From Scylla paramamosain (Eukaryota > Arthropoda > Malacostraca > Decapoda > Portunidae), in NCBI RefSeq assembly GCF_035594125.1, contig NC_087178.1, positions 9,537,001 through 9,601,000 on the forward strand: 64,000 nucleotides of DNA, given 5' to 3'. Below, in pieces: positions 27,001 through 45,900 of this stretch. Position 1 is the first letter of the stretch; every line of letters begins with the position of its first letter. The position numbers were made by a program, and so were the translations under genes. The notes beneath the pieces are model-generated. The model ran no database searches and had not been told where the DNA came from. It worked only from the letters and a program-made list of their open reading frames with translations.

Positions 27001-28826
27001 AGGTATATTTTGAGTGTTTTTGAGCTTGTTACCTACAAAAAACGCAAAAATTGATGCAAAGCACTATATTGCGAAACAAAAGGACATTGCAAGAAAAGTG
27101 TATAATGAATGTTTTATAGTTCAAAAGAACAACAAGGCAAAAAACGCGCAATCTCGTGTATATGGAGAGGTTTCCTAGATACTAAAATGCTAAAACTCGT
27201 GTATAACACTCCTAATTGAGAAACAGATCAACCTTAATAAATGCGTGTATTTTGAGTGCTTTTCACATTCTTAGTTACCAAAACCCTAAATTGCATGCGA
27301 AAATAGATTTGTGGGAAAAAAAGACTTTTCCAGAAAAGTGTCTTCTGAGTGTTTTTGAGCGTGATAGGCAATAAAGCACTAAAAAAAAAAAAAGGGCAAT
27401 CACATTACATTGGAATAAAACCACTTTTTAACAAGAACTTGCCTTTAAGTGTATTTGAGCTCCTTATATACCAAAACACTAAAATGCCTGCAAAATACAC
27501 TTTATGGTGAAACAGAATAACATTACCAAAACATGTATTTTGAGTGTTTTGATCATGTTACCCATAAAAACGCTTAAATACATGCAAAGAACCCCTTTTT
27601 TTTTTGGAAACGAAAGGACATTACGAGAAACGTGTATTATGAGTGTTTTTAAGTTCATTAAGTACGAAAAAGCTAAAAGCCAAAAATTACACTCTTTATT
27701 GAAAAAAAAAAATGAATAAAAAAGTACGATATTATTTTTCATTTCTATTCATCTTCACAGGTAAGGAGGTGCCAATATTCGGGCAAAGTTCAGGAAATTA
27801 TATGTAATAAGTACAGTACATTATCAAAAAAAGTTAAATTTAGGTTTTTTTTTCGGACTGTTATGTAACAAACAAATTACATGCAAAGCCACCTATATAG
27901 AGAAATTAAACGTCTTTGCCAGAAAACTGTCTTATGAGTGTTTTTCAGCATGTTAGGAACCAACACAATAAAACCCAAGGAAGTCAATCTATATGGGAAT
28001 CCAAAACAAAATTACTGAAAACGTGTCTTTTCGGTGTTTTACGTAGAAAACGCTAAAAACGAATGCAAACCAACCAAAATAAAGAAATAGAATAACATTA
28101 CCAAAAAGGTATATTTTGAGTGTTTTTGAAATTCTTACCTACAAAAAACGCGAAAATGGATTAAAAGCACTCTATATTGGGAAGCAAAAGGCATCAAAAA
28201 GAATGTTAGGCACCAAAACGATAAATAATATGAAAGTCACTCTATATGGAAATCCAAAACAAAATTACTGGAAACGCGTCTTTTAAAAGATTTACGTAGA
28301 AAAACGCTAAAATGGATGGAAACTGACCAATATGAAGAAATAGAATAACATTACCAAAAAACTATATTTTGTGTGTTCTTGAGCTTGTTACATAAAAAAA
28401 AAAAAAAACGCGTACATGGATGCGAAGCACTCTATATAAGGAAAAATAGGACATAACGAGAAACAAGCATCATGAATATTTTATAGTTTCACCAGAATCA
28501 CAAGGCATAAAACGCAAACCTCGACTGTATGAAGAAGTTTCTAAGATACCAAAATACTGAAACTCATAACACTCTTAATCAAGATACAGAACAACATTAC
28601 TTAATGCGTGTATTTTGAGTGTTTTTTTTTTTTTACATTCTTAGTTACCAAAATCCCAAATTCAATGCAAAACTAGCTTAATGTGGAAAAAAAAATGACA
28701 TTACCAGAAAAGTGTCTTTGAGTGTTTTTGAGCGTGTTAGGCAATAAAGCACTAAAATGCAGGGCAATCACATTACATGGGAATAAAACCAACTTTTACG
28801 AAGAACTTGCCTTTTAGTGTTTTTGA
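24082..28826 (+). repeat. Forward HOR array, block 3
   Basis: Resumes at m1 directly after the inverted cassette. m5 landmarks lie near 24,490, 25,565, 26,645 and 27,760. The unit near 24,490 has the GGAAGTCAGTCAATATG m7, the unit near 26,645 has AAGGAACTCAC, and the unit near 27,760 has an m5 with CACAGGTAAGGAGGTGCC. Near 28,190 m9 is joined to m7 (GCATCAAAAAGAATGTTAGG), giving an extra m7-m8-m9 run before m10. The block's start matches the start of the window and also 36.5 kb; its end matches 47.4-48.8 kb. Confidence 0.93.
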
Positions 28827-29265
28827 CACGCATTTAGTAAGGTTGCTCTGTTTCTCAATTAAGAGTGTTATTCATGAGTTTCATCATATACACGAGTTTT
28901 TGCGTTTTTTGCCTTGTGTTTTTTTTTAACTATAAAACATTCATTATACACTTTTCTTGCAATGTCATTTTGTTTCCCAATTTATCCATTTTCGCGTTTT
29001 TTTGTAGGTAGCAAGCTCAAAAACACTCAAAATATACATTTTTATTAAATGTTTTTCTGCTTCTTGATATTGGTTGGTTTGTATCAGTTTTAGCGTTTTT
29101 CTACGTAAAACACTGAAAAGACACGTTTTTAGTAATTTATTTTTGGATTCCCACATAGAGTGAGTTCCTTATTATTTATCGTTTTGGTGCCTAACATGCT
29201 GAAAAATACTCAAAAGACAGATTTCTGGTAAGGTCTTTGATTTCCTCAAATGGGACGCTTTGCAT
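28827..29265 (-). repeat. Inverted cassette A2 (subtype II)
   Basis: Same breakpoints as A1: forward m2 start (TTTTAGTGTTTTTGA) joined to reversed m12 (CACGCATTTAGTAAGG), and reversed m6 (GACGCTTTGCATG) joined to forward m1. m11 carries an internal deletion, so GAGTTTCATCATATACACGA lacks the ATTTTGGTATCTAG part. This deletion defines subtype II. Confidence 0.9.
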
Positions 29266-36070
<6,805 letters not shown>

Positions 36071-36526
36071 ACACGTATTTAGTAAGGTTGTTCTGTTTCT
36101 CAATTAAGAGTTTCAGCATTTTAGTATCTAGGAAGCTTTTCCATATACACGAGTTTTTGCGTTTTTTGGCTTGTGTTTTTTTTGAACTATAAAACATTCA
36201 TTATACACTTTTCTCGTAATGTCCCTTTGTTTCCCAATATAGAGTGTTTTGTATCAATTTTGTGTTTTTTTGTATGTAACAAGCTCAAAAACACTCAAAA
36301 TTTTTGGTAATGTTTTTCTGCTTCTTGATATTGGTTGGTTTGCATCAGTTTTAGCGTTTTTCTACGTAAAAGACTGAGAAGACAAGTTTTCAGTAATTTT
36401 CTTTTGGATTCCCACATAGAGAGAGTTCCTTATTATTTATCGTTTTGGTGCCTAACATGCTGAAAAAACACTCAAAAGACAGATTTCTGGTAAGGTCTCT
36501 TATTTCCTCATATACGAGGCCTTGCA
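36071..36526 (-). repeat. Inverted cassette A3 (subtype I)
   Basis: Left join GTGTTTTTG to ACACGTATTTAGTAAGG; right join GAGGCCTTGCATG to TCTGTTGAGTG. Like A1 it keeps TTTTAGTATCTAGGAAGC in m11, but it has its own loss of GTGTTATTCATGA. A1 and A3 also share GAGGCCTTGCATG at the right edge, whereas subtype II has GACGCTTTGCAT. Confidence 0.9.
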
Positions 36527-39500
36527 TGTCTGTTGAGTGTTTTTGAGCGTGTTACGCAATAAAGCACTAAAAGGCAATCACATTACATGTGAATAAAACG
36601 AAATTTTACAAAGAACTTGCCTTTAAGTGTTTTTGAGCTCCTTACATACCAAAACGCTAAAACGCCTGCAAAATACAATTTATGGAGAAACAGAATAATA
36701 TTACCAAATACATATATTTTGAGTGTTTTTGATCATATTATCTATAAAAACACTTAAATACATGCAAAGAACCTTATGTTTGGGAAACGAAAGGACATTA
36801 CAAGAAACGTGTATTATGAGTGTTTTTTTAAGTTCTTTCAGTACCTAAAAGCTAAAACCAACAAATAACACTCTTTATTTAGAAAAAAAATAATAAACAA
36901 AAAAATAAAAAAAATGGGATTTTTTTTTTGTTATTCATCCTTATAGGTACCGAGATGCCAAAATTCTGCCAAAATTCAGGGAATTTATGTGGAAAATAGA
37001 ATATTAACAAAAAAGTAAATTATAGCTTTTTTTCGGATTGTTAAGTACCAAACCTTAAAGTGCATGAAAAGACACCTATATAGGGAAGTTAAACGACTTT
37101 ATCAGAAACCTGTCTTTTCAGTGTTTTTCAGCATGTTAGGCACCAACACGATGAATAATATGGAAGTCAGTCGATATGTGAATCCAAAACAAAATTACTG
37201 AAAACGTGTCTTTTCAGTGTTTTACGTAGAAAAACACTAAAGCGGATGCAAACCAACCTATATGAAGAAATACAATAACATTACTAAAAAGATATATTTT
37301 GAGTGTTTTTGAGCTTGTTACCAACAAAAAATGCAAAAATGGATGTAAAGCACTCTATATTAGGAGACAAAAGGACTTTACGAGAAACGTGTTTTATAGT
37401 TTTAAAACAACAACAAGGCAATAAACGCAGAAACTCGTGTATATAGAGAAATTTCTTACAAACCGAAATGATGAAATGCATGAACAACTCTTTTAATCAA
37501 TAAACAGAACTACCTAACCATATTTTGTATTTTGAGTGTTTTTCATATTCTTAGTTACGAAAATGCCAAATTACATGCGAAACTACCTTCATGTGGTAAA
37601 AAAAAAAAAATGACATTACCAAAAAAGTGTCTTTTTAGTGTTTTTGAGCGTGATATGCAACAATGCCCTAAAAAGCAGAACAATCACATTACATGGGAAT
37701 AAAACCAACTTTTACGAAGAACTTGCCTTTAAGTGTTTTTTAACTCCTTACATACCAAATCTCTAAAACGTATGGAAAACACCCTTTATGGAGAAACAGA
37801 ATAACATTACGAAAAACATGTATTTTGAATGTTTTTGATCATGTAACATATAAAAAAGTTTAAATACATGTAAAGAACCCTATGTTTGTATAACAAAAGG
37901 ACATTACGAAAATCGTGTATTATGAGTGTTTTTAAGTTACTTAAGCTAAAACCCACAAATAACACTCTTTATAGAGAGATTTATTTTTTGGTTATTCATC
38001 TTCATAGTTACCGAGATGCCAAAATTCTGGCAAAATTCATGGAAATTTTGTAAAAAAAAAATAATAATAATTTTAACTTTTTTCCTGAGTTATGTACAAA
38101 CCCTGAAGTGTATGCAAATCCACCTATATGGGGAAATTACACGACTTTACCAGAAACCTGTCTTTTGAGTGTTTTTCAGCAATATCAACAATATTACTGA
38201 AAACGTGTCTTTTCAGTGATTTACGTAGAAAAACGCTAAAACGGATGTAAACAAACCAATATGAAGAAATATACTTTGATGTGTTTTTGAGCTTGTCACC
38301 TACAAAAAATGAAAAAAATGGATGGAAAGCACTTTATATTGGCAAAGAAAAGGACATTACGAGAAACGTGTATGAGTGTTTTATAGTTTGACAAGAACCA
38401 GAAGGAAAAAAATTCAAAAACTCCTGTAAAATAAAGAAGTTTCTTACATACCAAAAAGCTGAAACTCATGAATAACACTTTTAATTTTGAAACAGAAATA
38501 CCGTACCAAATGTGTGTATTAGAAAAGTTTCTTACATACCAAAATCCTGGAACTCATGAATAATATTTTTAATTAAGAAATAGAACAACCTTACACTATG
38601 CCTGTGTTTTGAGTTTTTTCACATTCTTAGTTACCAAAACCCCAAATTTCATGCAAAACTAGCTTTATGTAAGAAAAAAAAAAGATATTACAAGAAAAGT
38701 GTTTTTTGAGTGTTTTTGAGCGTGTTAGGCAATAAAGCACTAAAAAGCAGGGTAATAACATTACATGGGAATAAAAACAACTTTTACCAAGAACTTGCCT
38801 TTAAGTGTTTTTCAGCTCATTACATACCAAAACGCTAAAACGCATGCAAAACACCTTTTATGGAGAAACAGAATAAAATTACCAAAAACATATATTTTGA
38901 GGGTTTTCATCATGTTATCTATAAAAACGCTTAAATACATATAAAGAACCTTATGTTTGCGAAACGAAAGGACATTACGAGAAATGTGTAATACGAGTAT
39001 ATGTGTTTTTAAGTTCCTTAAGTACCAAAAAGTTAAAACCCACAAATAACACTTTATTTAGAAACAAAGTAAGAAAATAAAAAAAGTGTTTATTTTTTTT
39101 TTTAGTTATTCATCTTCATAGGTACCGAGATGGCAAAATTCTGGGAAAATTCAGGGCTATTATATGATAAAAGAAAATTATTAAAAAGTTAATTTTACCT
39201 TTTTTTCGGACTGTTATATACCAAACCATAAAGTGCATCCAAAGACTCCTATATGAGGAAATTAAACGACCTTACCAGAAATCTGTTTTCTGAGTGTTTT
39301 TCAGCATATTAGGCACCAAAACGATAAATAATAAGGAACTCACTCTATATGAGAATCCAAAACAAAATTGCTCAAAACGTGTCTTTTCAGTGTTTTACGT
39401 AGAAAAACCGCTAAAACGGATTGAAACCAACCAAAATCAAGAAATAGAAAAACATTACCAAAAAGGTATATTTTGAGTGTTTTTGAGCTTGTTACCTACA

Positions 39501-42472
39501 AAAAACGGGAAAATTGATGCAAAGCACTCTATATAAGAAAACAAAAGGACTTTGCAAGAAAAGTGTATAATGAGTTTTTTTTATAGTTGAAACGAACCAA
39601 AAGGTAAAAAACACAAAAAATCGTGGATATGGAGTAGGTTCCTAGATACCAAAATGCTGAAACTCATAAATAACACTCTTTATAGAGAAACAGAACAACC
39701 TTACTAAATGCGTGTATTTTGAGTGCTATTCACATTCTTAGTTTCCAAAAATCCCAAATTGCATGCAAAACGACCTTTATGTGAGAAAAAAAAATGACAT
39801 TAACAGAAAAGTGTCTTTTAAGTGTTTTTGAGCGTGAGAGGCAATACAGCACTAAAAAGGAGGGCAATCATATTACATTGGAATAACACCAATTTATACC
39901 AAAAACTTGCCTTTATGTGTTTTTGAGCTCCTTATATAACAAACCGCTAAAACGCATGCAAAACAAACGTTATGAAGAAACAGAATAACATTACAAAAAA
40001 CATGTATTTTGAGTGTTTTTGATCATGTTATCTATAAAAATGCTTAAAAAAATGCAAAGAACATTATGTTTGGGAAACAAAAGGACATTACGGGAAAAGT
40101 GTATTATGAGTGTTTTTTAAGTTCCTTAAGTACCAAAAAGATAAAACACACAAATAACACTCTTTATTTAGAAAAAAAAATAGGAATTTTTTTTTTTTCC
40201 TTATTCATCTTCATAGTACCGACATGACAAAATTTTAGGAAAATTCAGGGCAATCACATGATAAGAGAATATTATCAGAAAAGTTAATTTCAGCTTTTTT
40301 TTCGGACTGTTATGTACCAAACCCTAAAGTGTATGCAAAGCCTCCTATATAAGGAAATTAAACGACCTTATCAGAAATCTGTGTTTTGAGCGTTTTCTTT
40401 AGCATTTTAGGCACCAAAACGATAAATAATAAGGAACTCACTCTATATAGGAATCCAAGACAAAGTGACTGAAAACGTGTCTTCTCAGTGTTTTTCTTAG
40501 AAAAACGCTAAAACGGATGCAAAGCAACCAATATCAAGAAATAGAAAAACGTTACTAAAAAGTTATATTTTGAGTGTTTTTGAGCTTGTTACCTATAAAA
40601 AACTCGAAAATTGATGCAAAGCACTCTATATTGGGAAACAAAAGGACATTGCAAGAAAAGTGTATAATGAGTGTTTTATAGTTCAAAAGAACCACAAGGC
40701 AAAAAACGCAAAATATCGTGTATATGGATAGGTTTCCTAGATACAAAAATGCTAAACTCATGTATAACACTCCTAATTGAGAAACAGAACAACCTTTATA
40801 AATGTGTGTATTTTGAGTGCTTTTCACATTCTTAGTTACCAAAACCCCAAATTCAATGCGAAAATAGATTTGTGGGAAAAAAAAAAAAAAAAGACTTTAC
40901 CAGAAAAGTGTCTTTTGAGTATTTTGACCGTGAAACCAATAAAGCACTAAAAAGGAGGGCAATCACATTACATTGGAGGAAAACAAATTTTTACCAAGAA
41001 CTTGCCTTTAAGTGTTTTTGAGCTCCTTATATACCAAAACACTAAAAGGCATGCAAAACACTCTTTATGGTGAAAAAGAATAATATTACCAAAAACATGT
41101 ATTTTGAGTATTTTTGATCATGTTACCAATGAAAACGCTTAAATAGAAGCAAATAACACTATTTTTGGGAAACGAAAGGAGATTACGAGAAATGTGTATT
41201 ATGAGTGTTTTTAAGTTTATTAATTACCAAAAAGCTAAAATCCACAAATAACACTCTTTATTGAGAAACAATAAATAAAAAAAGATATATATTTTCTTTC
41301 TTATTCATCTTCACAGGTACCAAGATGCAAAAATTCGGGCAAAATTCAGGAAATTATGTGAAATAAGAACATTATAAAAAAAAGTTAAATTTAGCTTTTT
41401 TTTTCGGACTGTTATGTACCAAACCCCTAAAGTGCATGCAAAGCCACCTATATGGGGAAATTAAACGTCTTTGCCAGAAAACGGTCTTATGAGTGTTTTT
41501 CAGCATCTTAGGAACCAACACGATAAATAACATGGAAGTCAATCTATATGGGAATCCGAAACAAAATTACTGAAAACGTGTCTTTTCGGTGTTCTACGTA
41601 GAAAACGCTAAAAAGAATGCAAACCAACCAAAATGAAGAAATAGAAAAACATTACCAAAAAGGTATATATTGAGTGTTTTTGAAATTGTTACCTACAAAA
41701 AACGCGAAAATAGATGGAAAGCACTCTATATAGGGAAGCAAAAGGCACCAAAAAGCATGTTAGGTACCAAAACGATAAATAGTATGAAAGTCACTCTAAA
41801 TGGAAATCCAAAACAAAATTACTGGAAACATGTCTTTTTAAGCACCAAAAAGCATGTTAGGTACCAAAACGATAAATAGTATGAAAGTCACTCTAAATGG
41901 AAATCAAAAACAAAATTACTGGAAACATGTCTTTTTAAAAAAAAATACGTAAAAAACGCTAAAACGTATGCAAACTAACCAATATGAAGAAATAGAATAA
42001 CATTACCAAAAAACTATATTTAGTGTGTTCTTGAGCTTGTTACATAAAAAAAAAAACGCGAAAATGGATGCAAAGCACTCTATATAAGGAAAAGAAAGGA
42101 CATAACGAGAAACGTGTATAATGAGTGTTTTATAGTCTCACTAGAATCACAAGGCAAAAAACACAAAAACGCAACTGTATGGAGAAGTTTCTAGAATACC
42201 AAAATAATGAAACTCATGAATAACACTCTTAATGAAGAAATAGAACAACCTTACTAAATGCGTGAATTTTGAGTGTTTTTTTACATTGTTAGTTATCAAA
42301 ACCACAACTTCCATGCGAAACTAGGTTTATGTGGGAAAAAAATGACATTAGCAGAAAAGTGTCTTTGAGTGTTTTTGAGCGTGTTAGGCAATAAAGCACT
42401 AAAAAGCAGGGCAATCACAATACACTGGAATAAAACCAACTTTTACGAAGATCTTGTCTTTTAGTGTTTTTG
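36527..42472 (+). repeat. Forward HOR array, block 5
   Basis: m5 landmarks near 36,940, 38,005, 39,115, 40,210 and 41,315. The first part mirrors 24.1-26.5 kb at an offset near 12.45 kb and the first 4 kb of the window (shared GGGCTATTATATG near 2,990 and 39,165; AACCAAAAGG with AAAAACAC near 3,440 and 39,595). m11 is duplicated near 38,430-38,580. Near 41,745 m9 is joined to m7, followed by a tandem copy. Confidence 0.93.
41745..41938 (+). repeat. 97 bp tandem duplication of a variant m7
   Basis: Two adjacent copies, 41,745-41,841 and 41,842-41,938, each start GCACCAAAAAGCATGTTAGG and end ACATGTCTTTTTAA. I see one difference between them (ATCCAAAACA against ATCAAAAACA). Other units with the same m9-to-m7 join have a single copy, including the inverted counterpart near 57,030. 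Duplication after the inverted copy formed is therefore likely. Confidence 0.93.
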
Positions 42473-42925
42473 ACACGCATTTAGTAAGGTTGCTCTGTTT
42501 CTCAATTAAGAGTGTTATTCATGAGTTTCAGCATATACACGAGTTTTTGCGTTTTTTGCCTTGTGTTTTTTTTTAACTATAAAACATTCATTATACACTT
42601 TTCTCGCAATGTCCCTTTTTTTCCCAATATAGAGTGCTTTGTATCAATTTTTTGAGTCTTTTTTGTAGGTAACAAGCTCAAAAACACTCAAAATATACAT
42701 TTTTGGTAATGTTTTTCTGCTTGTTGATATTGGCTGGTTTGCATCAGTTTTAGCGTTTTTCTACGTAAAACACTGAGAAGACACATTTTCAGTAGTTTTC
42801 TTCTGGATTCCCACATAGAGTGAGTTCATTATTATTTATCGTTTTGGTGCCTATTACGCAGAAAAACACTCAAAAGACAGATTTCTGGTAAGGTCTTTAT
42901 TTTCCTCATATGGGACGCTTTGCAT
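42473..42925 (-). repeat. Inverted cassette A4 (subtype II)
   Basis: Left join TAGTGTTTTTGA to CACGCATTTAGTAAGG; right join GACGCTTTGCAT to ATCTTTTCAGTG. It shares the m11 deletion (GAGTTTCAGCATATACACGA) with A2, A5, B1 and B2. Its inverted counterpart in the reversed array is B1 at 55,986-56,440. Confidence 0.9.
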
Positions 42926-45900
42926 ATCTTTTCAGTGTTTTTGAGCGTGTAACGCAATAAAGCACTAAAAGTCAGTGCAATCTCATTACATGAGAATAAA
43001 ACCAAATTTTACGAAGAACTTGCCTTTAAGTGTTTTTGAGCTCCTTACGTACCAAAACGCTAAAATGCATGCAAAATACATTTTATGGAGAAACAGAATT
43101 ACATTACCAAATATATGTATTTTGAGTGTTTTTCATCATGTTAACTATAAAAACGCTTAAATACATGCAAAGAACCTTATGTTTGGGAAACGAAAGAACA
43201 TTACGAGAAACGTGTATTATGGGTGATTTTTAAGTTCCTTCAGTACCAAAAAGCTAAAACCCACAAATAACACTCTTTAGAAAAAAAAATATAATGAATA
43301 AAGAAAATAATAAAATGGAATTTTTTTTTGTTATTCATCTTCATAGGTACCAAGATAACAAAATTCTGCTAAAATTCAGGGAATTTATGTGGAAAAAAGA
43401 ACATTATCATATAAGTTAATTATAGCTTTTTCTTTTGGATTGTTATGTAGCAAACCCTAAACAGCATGCAAAGCCACCTATATAGGGAAGTTAAACGACT
43501 TTACCAGAAACCTGTCTTTTCAGTGTTTTTCAGCATGTTAGGCACCAAAACAATAAATCATTTGGAAGTCAGTCAATATGTGAATTCAAAAGAAAATTAC
43601 TGAAAACGTGTCTTTTCAGAGTTTTACGTAGAAAAACGCTAAACCATCTATATGAAGAAATAGAATAACTTTACCAAAAATATATATTTTGAGTGTTTTG
43701 AGCTTGTTACCTACAAAAAATGCAAAAATGGATGTAAAGCACTCTATATCAGGAAACAAAAGGACATTACGAAAAAACGTGTATAATGAGTGTTTTATAG
43801 TTTTAAAAGAACCACAAGGCAATAAACGCAAAAACTCATGTATATAGAAAAATTTTTTCATACCAAAATGATGAAATGCATGAATAACACTTTTAATAGA
43901 TAAACAGAACTATCTTACCAAATTGTGTATTTTCAGTGTTTTTCCCATCGTTAGTTACGAAAATGCCAAATTACATGCGAAACTAGCTTCATGTGGGAAA
44001 AAAAATGATATTACCAGAAAAGTGTCTTTTGAGTGTTTTTCAGCGTGATATGGAACAAAGCACTAAAAATAAGAACGATCATATTATATGGGAATAAAAC
44101 CAACTTTTACGAAGAATTTTTTAACCCCTTATATACCAAACCGCTAAAACGCATGGAAAAAAAAACTTTATGGAGATACAGAATAACATATACCAAAAAC
44201 ATGTATTTTGAGTATTTTTGATCTAGTTACCTTTAAAAACGCTTAAGTACATGCAAAGAACATTATGTTTGGGAAACAAAAGGACATTACGAGAAGCGTG
44301 TATTATGAGTGTTTTTTTTTTAAGTTCTTTAAGTACCAAAAAGCTAAAACACACAAATAATACTGTTTATTTAAAAAAAAAAAATAAATAAATAAAAAAA
44401 TAAAATAAATAGTTTTTTTCTTTTTTGTCTTTCATCTTGAAAGGTACCGAGTTGCCAAAATTCTGGGAAAATTCAGGGCAATTAAGTGATAAAAGAATAT
44501 TATTAAAAAGTTAATTTCAGCTTTTTTTTTTCGGACTGTTATATACCAAACCCTAAAGTGCATGGAAAATTAAACGACCTTACCAAAAATCTGTGTTTTT
44601 AGTGTTTTTTAGCATGTTAGGCACAAAAATGATAAATAATAGGGAACTCACTCTATATGGGAATCCAAAAAAAAGTTATTGAAAACGTTTCTTCTCAGTG
44701 TTTTACGTAGACACGTTAAAACGGATGAAAACCAACCAATATCAAGAAATAGAAAAACGTTACCAAAAAAGTATATTTTGAGGGTTTTTTTGAACTTTTT
44801 ACCCACAAAAAACGCGAAAATTGATGCAAAACACTCTATATTGGGAAAGAAAAGGACATTGCAAGAAAAGTGTATAGTAAGTGTTTTATAGTTCAAAAGA
44901 ACCACTAAGCAAAAAACGCAAAAACTCGTGGATATGGAGAGATTTCCTAGATACCAAAATGCTGAAATTCATGAATAACACTCTTAATTTAAAAAAAACA
45001 GAACAACCTTACTAAATGCGTGTATCTTGAGTGCTCTTCACATTCTTAGTTACCAAAACCCCAAATTGCATGCGAAACCACCTTTATGTGAGAAAAAATG
45101 ACATTACCAGAAAAGTGTCTTTTAAGTGTTTATGAGCGTGATAGGTAATAAAGCAATAAAAAGCAAGGCAATCATATTACACTGGAATAACACCAATTTA
45201 TTCCAAAAACTTGCCCTTAAGAGTTTTTGAGCTCCTTATATACAAAACTGCTAAAACGCATGGAAAACACACTTTATGAAGAGATAGAATAACATTACAA
45301 AAAACATGTATTTTTAGTGTTTTTGATCATGTTATCTATAAAAACGCTTAAACACATGCAAAAAACATTATGTTTGGGAAACAAAAGGACATTACGAGAA
45401 AGGTGTATTATGAGTGTTTTTTTAAGTTCCTTAAGTACCAAACAGCTAAAACCCACAAATAACACTTTATTTAGAAAATAAAAAATAATAAAAAAAATAA
45501 AAAAAGGATTTTTTTTTTTTTTTGTTATTCATCTTCATAGGTACCGAGATGCCAAAATTCTGGGAAAATTCAGGGCAATCATATGATAAAACAATATTAT
45601 CAAAAAATTAATTTCAGCTTTTTTTTTTCGGAGTGTTATGTACCAAACCCTAAAGTGCATGCAAAGGAAATTAAACGACCTTACAAGAAATCTGTGTTTT
45701 GAGTGTTTTTTTAGCATGTTAGGCACCAAAACGATGAATAATAATGAACTCACTCTATATGGGAATCCAAAACAAAGTTACTGAAAACGTGTCTTCTCAG
45801 TGTTTCACGTAGAAAAACGCTAAAACGGATGCAAAGCAACCAATATCAAGAAATAGAAAAACGTTACCAAAAAGGTATATTTTGAGTGTTTTTGAGCTTG

